Shown here one piece after another: positions 59,047 to 64,000 of a stretch of 64,000 nt of DNA. Made by a program: the position numbers and the translations under genes. Origin of the DNA: Steromphala cineraria (taxonomy: Eukaryota > Mollusca > Gastropoda > Trochida > Trochidae). Positions within the stretch are counted from its first letter, which is position 1. Each line of letters opens with the position of its first letter. The notes below the pieces were generated by a model. The model did not search any database. It was given only the letters and a program-made list of their open reading frames with translations, and had not been told where the DNA came from. Location of the stretch: the NCBI GenBank assembly GCA_916613615.1, contig OU744723.1, positions 60,706,239 to 60,770,238 of the forward strand. Direction: 5' to 3'.

Positions 59047-60634
59047 CTGAAAAAATAATGATTTAAATCACATGCATTCAATTGTGTTGTGTATATATAC
59101 ACAAAGAACTTAGTTAAGCACCACCAATGTTTTCAGAAAATAAGCTTCTGCTAATAAACCATACAAGGTTCCAGAAAAACACTTAGGGTTTTTCGATAGA
59201 ACGATCATTTAGCAGTGTAGAAATGAAAACTTCACTCAATTTACGATTCACCGTCTCTGGATAACTTATTTCCCCCAACTTGGTATTTTTGAAAATTCAA
59301 GTTTACATATAACTGAAAATGAAAGTAAATATTTTTTGCTGCAATATGGTAATGATAATTCTCTTGACTGAATTGATGATTTTAAGTAAGGACCTCTTAG
59401 GAAATGTTAGTCGTTAGAGCAGTATGAGCCTTCAAAATCACAAAATTATCACATATCAAATTTGAAAAAAGCTTCCCTAAGAAAAAACTAACGACTCTTT
59501 AAGATAATGGCTTATTTAAGGGGAGAAGAAGTGTTTGACCCACAAGTCCAACTCAAAGAATCTCAAATTCACTCACAGATTTGAACAATTTTGAAATTTT
59601 CTCAATTATGGTTGAAAAAAGTACTGAAAATTCAATGTCCTGCTAGGCTTTTATCGTGCATGATAATAAAGGTTTCTCTAATTGAATGTCAACTAGGGAT
59701 CAAAAAGGTTATTTTTGATTGAAAAAATCCAAAGTTTCATGCGTGGTTTCTCACCAAAGACAATAGTTATATTTTGCCAAATTTCAGTGGTCTCACATTT
59801 TTTCTCATATTTTCAATTATTTCGTGTTATAAGGATTTTTACGTCAATCAAATAATAAATAAAACGGCAATTGTTATATCTAGAGTGGTCAATACATCAA
59901 ACATATCACAATATTCAAAGAGCTCCAAATTTCATTTTACAAAATGGGCGGTGCTTAATTAAGTTCTTTGTGTATATTTTAAATAAAGTATTTCTACAAG
60001 ACAAATTGTAATTCTCCCTATATCAAAGACGGTGTATGTAATTTCTAAGATGTAATATTTGAGATTTTCGAGATGAGATTATTTGCTCTTGTTACTCACC
60101 ATTTAGACTTGAACGTTTTTCAAAGTCTTCAAGGTTGGAAACTGTTTCCTTTAAATCAACAAGAACATTGTGGTCTTTTGCATGAAGTTCATGTAATTCT
60201 AAAACTGTTGCATTATGACTCGTCCATAATTTGGATATATCACCATCTTTGTCTGCCAATTTACGGATTGTTGCATTATGACTCGACCATAGTTTTGATA
60301 ACTCTGCATTTTTTTCATCAAGCTGTAAAATCGTTTCATTGTGACTTGCCCATAGTTTAGAAAACTCTGTATCCCTTTGCTCCAACTTATGAATAGTTTC
60401 GTTATGGCTTGACTCCAGTTCATCCGTTGTTTTAGTGAGTTGAGAAAGCAGGCTAGATAAAACTGCCGAGTACTTCTGTTCCTGAGCTTTAGAGTGAGAC
60501 TGTATCTCAGCTAACATCTCGTCTAGTTTCTTCACATGTTCTTGTAGACTTGCATCAGGTGTCTGAACATCAGTACCAACCGAATAGATACAAACTGATG
60601 TTAATACAATATTGAACAGATTGTAGTCTGCCAT
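58667..60634 (-). CDS. C1q-domain protein 5 (coiled coil + C1q), 2 exons
   Basis: CDS: complement of join(58667..59046, 60100..60634), 915 nt, 304 residues, 1053-bp phase-1 intron (AATG^GTGAGT ... TTTCAG^GT). Signal peptide MADYNLFNIVLTSVCIYSVG is followed by the conserved TDVQTPDASLQEHVKKLDEM. The coiled coil has 21-residue units KLWASHNET, KLWSSHNAT and KLWTSHNAT. The C1q exon has no usable Met near its start, so simple ORF calling misses it, but it is fully open: KIGFYGTIQKGTN, GKVIIPLSGTYQVWIDATYQ, LCNFGIVLLNAH. It is the most upstream gene of the array, closest to gene 4. No defects seen. Confidence 0.9.
60100..60634 (-). CDS. C1q gene 5, exon 1 (signal peptide + coiled coil)
   Basis: 178 codons plus one base; donor AATG^GTGAGT. 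It lacks three residues relative to gene 4 after TTDELE. Confidence 0.92.
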
Positions 60635-60710
60635 ACTGTCAGCTGAAAGATTTGTCTAGATGTGTGTTAATAATAGATAATTATTATACTTGTAGGTCAC
60701 ATAATTTCAA

Positions 60711-60743
60711 CAGCTGCTCATAGGAGGCCGTAGCACTGATAAG
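60711..60743 (-). promoter_or_regulatory. CAGCTG + TGATAAG module, C1q gene 5
   Basis: CAGCTG at 60711-60716 and TGATAAG at 60737-60743, with starts 26 bp apart. Confidence 0.5.
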
Positions 60744-61505
60744 ACTAAGGTTTTGGCAAAATAATTTCATGAATTTTTCAAATAGAAATTTGAGTCAACT
60801 AAAAAATCTATACTCGTATTTGTCTTTTTAATTATTGAAATGTTTTGCATTAATATTGCGACTACACCGGAAGTGAGTGACTCGTGTCGAATCTCTCCCA
60901 TTGAAAATTCCAACAAAAAAAAACCAAACAAACAAGAACAAAAAAAGTGTCTAGGATCGAGAGTTGATCGAGAGGCTTTACCTGCAACCCAACTGGTTAG
61001 CATGTGCCTCCCAGTGCGAGGATAGAGCATTCGGTAACAGAAGTTTCGGTCAAGTCTGGTAGGTGAGTGGGAGACAACCAATGTTTCCTCCCAGATCAGA
61101 ATGTTTTGAAATTTTCAATTCTTCAAGTCAGATTTCTTACAGCATAAATATAACCATGATGACAAGATCAGATATTCATGTTCTGCGTGAGATTAATCTT
61201 ATTTTCCCTCATCTTGTGGTTGAAAAAGCGGTGCTTTAGACATTCGTCAATTTCCAGCATTTACAGCAGCATTATCATCCAATGGTGCATGTATGTATGA
61301 AAGAAATGAAAAAAACAATGTGTGGGAGACAAGGCACAGTTTATTCCTTGTTTTATATGTTACAGAGTATCGCAAACTTAATCACAAAGTCTCTGTTCTT
61401 GATATCAGGTCTGTGGTTCTATACAAATATCAGAATGATTGAATCGTGTAATTTATCAAATATCAAAATAATGATGTTCAATGAAAAGTGTTTAATGATT
61501 ATGTC
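60744..61505. other. Intergenic stretch
   Basis: No gene. ctggttagcatgtgcctccc near 60991 is faintly tRNA-like but has no B box. Confidence 0.4.
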
Positions 61506-62335
61506 CTTTAATGTCAAAGGTCAAGGTCACAAGATATGAAGTAATGTTATGAACGCCAAATTTGGGTATAGCTTTATACGATTAAACTTTTAATAGCTCA
61601 TTTTTATGTGTTACTGTTTTACACCTCTAAGAATTATTTGTATATGTTCACATTCAATGTTAAAGGTTAAGGTCAAGAGTTATACAATCACTACTATATT
61701 CCTTGCAAACACGTATATTTGAATCTCTTTGGAGAAAAACAAAAAGAGGAAAAGGTTTCCACTACAATTCATCAAAGGTCAAGTCCGGAGCATGGTCCCC
61801 ACTTAAACATGGTATCAATAATGTTTTATTTCAACTATTTATGTCAGTTTTAGTCGTAACAAGATTGATATGCTCAATGAAAAGTTTTCATTCATTGTGT
61901 GACCTTGCATTTCCAAGGTCAAGGCCTCCAAGATGTACATGTGTTAATGGGGAATTATTTGTGTTCACATTCAAGGTCACAGGTCAGGTCACAAGTTATA
62001 AAATCACAAAAGTCCAAAGAACACGATAATCTGAAAAGTATTTGTGCTATGAAATTCTACTTTGATATATATTATCTTTGAAAAAGTGCAAAGCTTTGAA
62101 AAGATTTTGTTTGATCCATCAAACGTCACAACTCTTAATCATTATAAATTGTCATTCATAATGTAACGTGATCATTGATTGTTGACCTTCAAGGTCACCA
62201 GATAAGAGTAAAGTTCACCTTTGATTAGATTTTGAAATCGGATATAGGTTTTGAGATTAAGATATAATGATTTTAATCCTGAATTCTTTTGACAAATTTA
62301 CATTTAATATCAATGTTCAAGGTCAATGTTTTTAT
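61506..62335. repeat. Cluster of AAGGTCA motifs
   Basis: The word aaggtca occurs repeatedly: aaaggtcaaggtcac near 61517, aaggttaaggtcaag near 61665, aaaggtcaag near 61774, ccaaggtcaaggc near 61914, caaggtcacaggtcaggtca near 61973, caaggtcacc near 62189 and caaggtcaatg near 62319. The phrase agttata(a/c)aatcac follows several copies, so this is likely a decayed tandem repeat. A relative lies at about 20758-20830. Confidence 0.65.
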
Positions 62336-63480
62336 ATTTCTTAGCAAATGCCCATTTTACTAAGGTTTTGTGGAAGGCGCAACCCATTGTTCACTCTGCA
62401 AAAGTATTTTAGTCGACTCAGAAACTTCAAATTTAGTATGGATGTTGTACAAATTCGCCTTTTAGGGGTTACAATTTGAGGGTAATTTTTTGTTTAAAGC
62501 TTGACTTTTTCTTCTGTTTTGGAATTTGAGCAATATGGGTTGAAATGGAAATATCTTTTAATCGCTATGATTCCGGATGTTTGTTGTAACATGTGCTTGT
62601 ATAGCAGTAAATAATGATATGTTATGACAAACTTCTTCTGTTTATTTAGAAATTGAAAGTGATAAATCAACCATGCAACCATTCAACTGTTCAACATTGC
62701 TCAAGACAATTCACCAATAGTCATTGTTTCTTTACAACGATCAAAATCATCCAACAGTGCTCAATATCGTTTTGGGTGTTAACCATTTTTTTCAGTTCTG
62801 AAGCATTTATATATGTTTGCCGTTCTTATTCTTCATACATCAATATTGCGCATCACAGCTGCATTTAGAACGAGTGTGTCTTGGTGCAAGTATCATGTAA
62901 TTTTGGTTTTGGTCTGAACGTCATTCAAATGCCTAAGAGACAACCGATCAACCATTGTAATATAAGATAATCATTCGTGTTACAGACAACTTTCGGGAAT
63001 GATGAATGATTATGGTATGGTACAACAGACCTTATCTTTGTTTAATTTCAAAGGCATTATACATCAACCAATTCTATGCTGTTGGGAATTTTTATAGATT
63101 TATTACTTTTTTTTAGGTGCAGAAAATACACATAAAAATTTCACTAATCATATTTCGAATTCCACATTTGTGTCACTTTGGGTTTTATTCCCATGATGCA
63201 TTGAAAACCTGGTGTTTCCATATCAGCACATCGTATTTAATAACAACGACAAAACGAATATGCAAGAAAATAAAGAATAATCAAGCTATATTTGATTTGA
63301 TTTGTTGGGCAACTGGAAAGAGCCATGTTATTGCTTAGTTGTGAGAGCAAAATCCATCTCAAAGAAATTCTTCAGTCATAAATACTCTCTTATCCATATT
63401 GCAGTAACAAGGTAGGTTGGGAATGGCTCTAGTCCTTTAAATGATATTTTTCAGTGGTCATTCTACCCGAAATTTTGAAA
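62336..63480. other. Unannotated stretch
   Basis: No gene, RNA or repeat recognised. Confidence 0.4.
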
Positions 63481-63484
63481 AGTG

Positions 63485-63845
63485 TTCTTAATAATAAATC
63501 CCATAATCTTTTGGACTCAATATATGATTATAAAAACGGATTAGAGTCTATTTCCTCCGAGACATCCCCCCCCCCCCCCTCCCCCAAGTGGCCTTAAACT
63601 TCTACAGTACAATTCTGTTCCAACCCATGGAACATCGTCATTATATGAATGGATTATTTCCACCTATCTTGTTGATTCCAATAATTTATTGGACTCAATA
63701 CATATGTATTATAAAAACGGATTCGGGTCTATTTCCTCCGAGATATGTTCAACCAATGTGGCCTTACACTACTGCAGTACAATGCATGTACCAGCCCATA
63801 GAATATTATCATTATATGAATGGATACATTCCGTCTATCTGATTG
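63485..63845. repeat. Two tandem units of about 190 bp, with a poly-C tract
   Basis: Unit 1 (about 63485-63665) and unit 2 (about 63670-63845) share tggactcaata, attataaaaacggatt, gtctatttcctccgaga, gtggcctta, gcagtacaat, cattatatgaatggat and ccacctatct-like ends. Unit 1 contains a run of about 13 C near 63567. The frame over both is an artefact. Confidence 0.85.
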
Positions 63846-64000
63846 GCCCACTTTGAAACATGACTACATTGAAGTCAAACTATCTTAACCTGTGTGAGTC
63901 ACGAGAGGTTGAAATTAAAATTCAAGCACCTCCGGTGGCCACAAATAGATATTCGAAAAATCTGGTCTTTAACTTTGTACACCGCGTATCAATCTATGAT
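63846..64000. other. Window end, nothing seen
   Basis: No feature recognised. Confidence 0.4.

Overview
The window is animal nuclear DNA: AT-rich, intron-bearing and full of transposon remnants. Lineage-expanded secreted C1q-domain proteins, an F-type lectin, a mag-like Ty3/gypsy element and many decayed LINEs point to a mollusc, most likely a bivalve, with a gastropod possible. This assignment is inference from gene content; there is no species-level marker.

Layout. 1-3540: a satellite of about 184-bp units, three in one orientation and sixteen in the other, meeting head to head near 572. 3541-7900: repeat relics, including a decayed LINE at 5795-6891. 7905-21246 (minus): a four-exon secreted F-type lectin gene whose last exon encodes a PAN/apple-like domain. 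Its introns hold LINE, Tc1-like and foldback debris. 21250-29860: tandem duplications, foldback elements, a decayed coiled-coil exon on the plus strand, and a 54-bp minisatellite that begins inside that exon. 29869-60750 (minus): an array of five C1q-domain genes, each with two exons. Four look intact and the third is a pseudogene. The first two lie in a roughly 7-kb segmental duplication (29874-36968 and 41530-48342). A damaged gypsy retrotransposon with a very short 5' LTR sits at the junction (36969-41272). LINE fragments lie between the later genes. 60750-64000: no gene seen; a cluster of AGGTCA motifs and a 190-bp tandem duplication.

How the genes fit together. Each C1q gene has exon 1 (signal peptide plus a coiled coil built of 21- or 28-residue units, most carrying an N-x-T sequon) and exon 2 (C1q domain), joined by a phase-1 intron. 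All five share an upstream CAGCTG/TGATAAG motif pair at nearly fixed spacing. The products are probably secreted, oligomeric, glycosylated C1q-like proteins. With the F-type lectin they suggest a cluster of humoral recognition (innate immunity) genes. That role is inferred from the families, not shown by the sequence.
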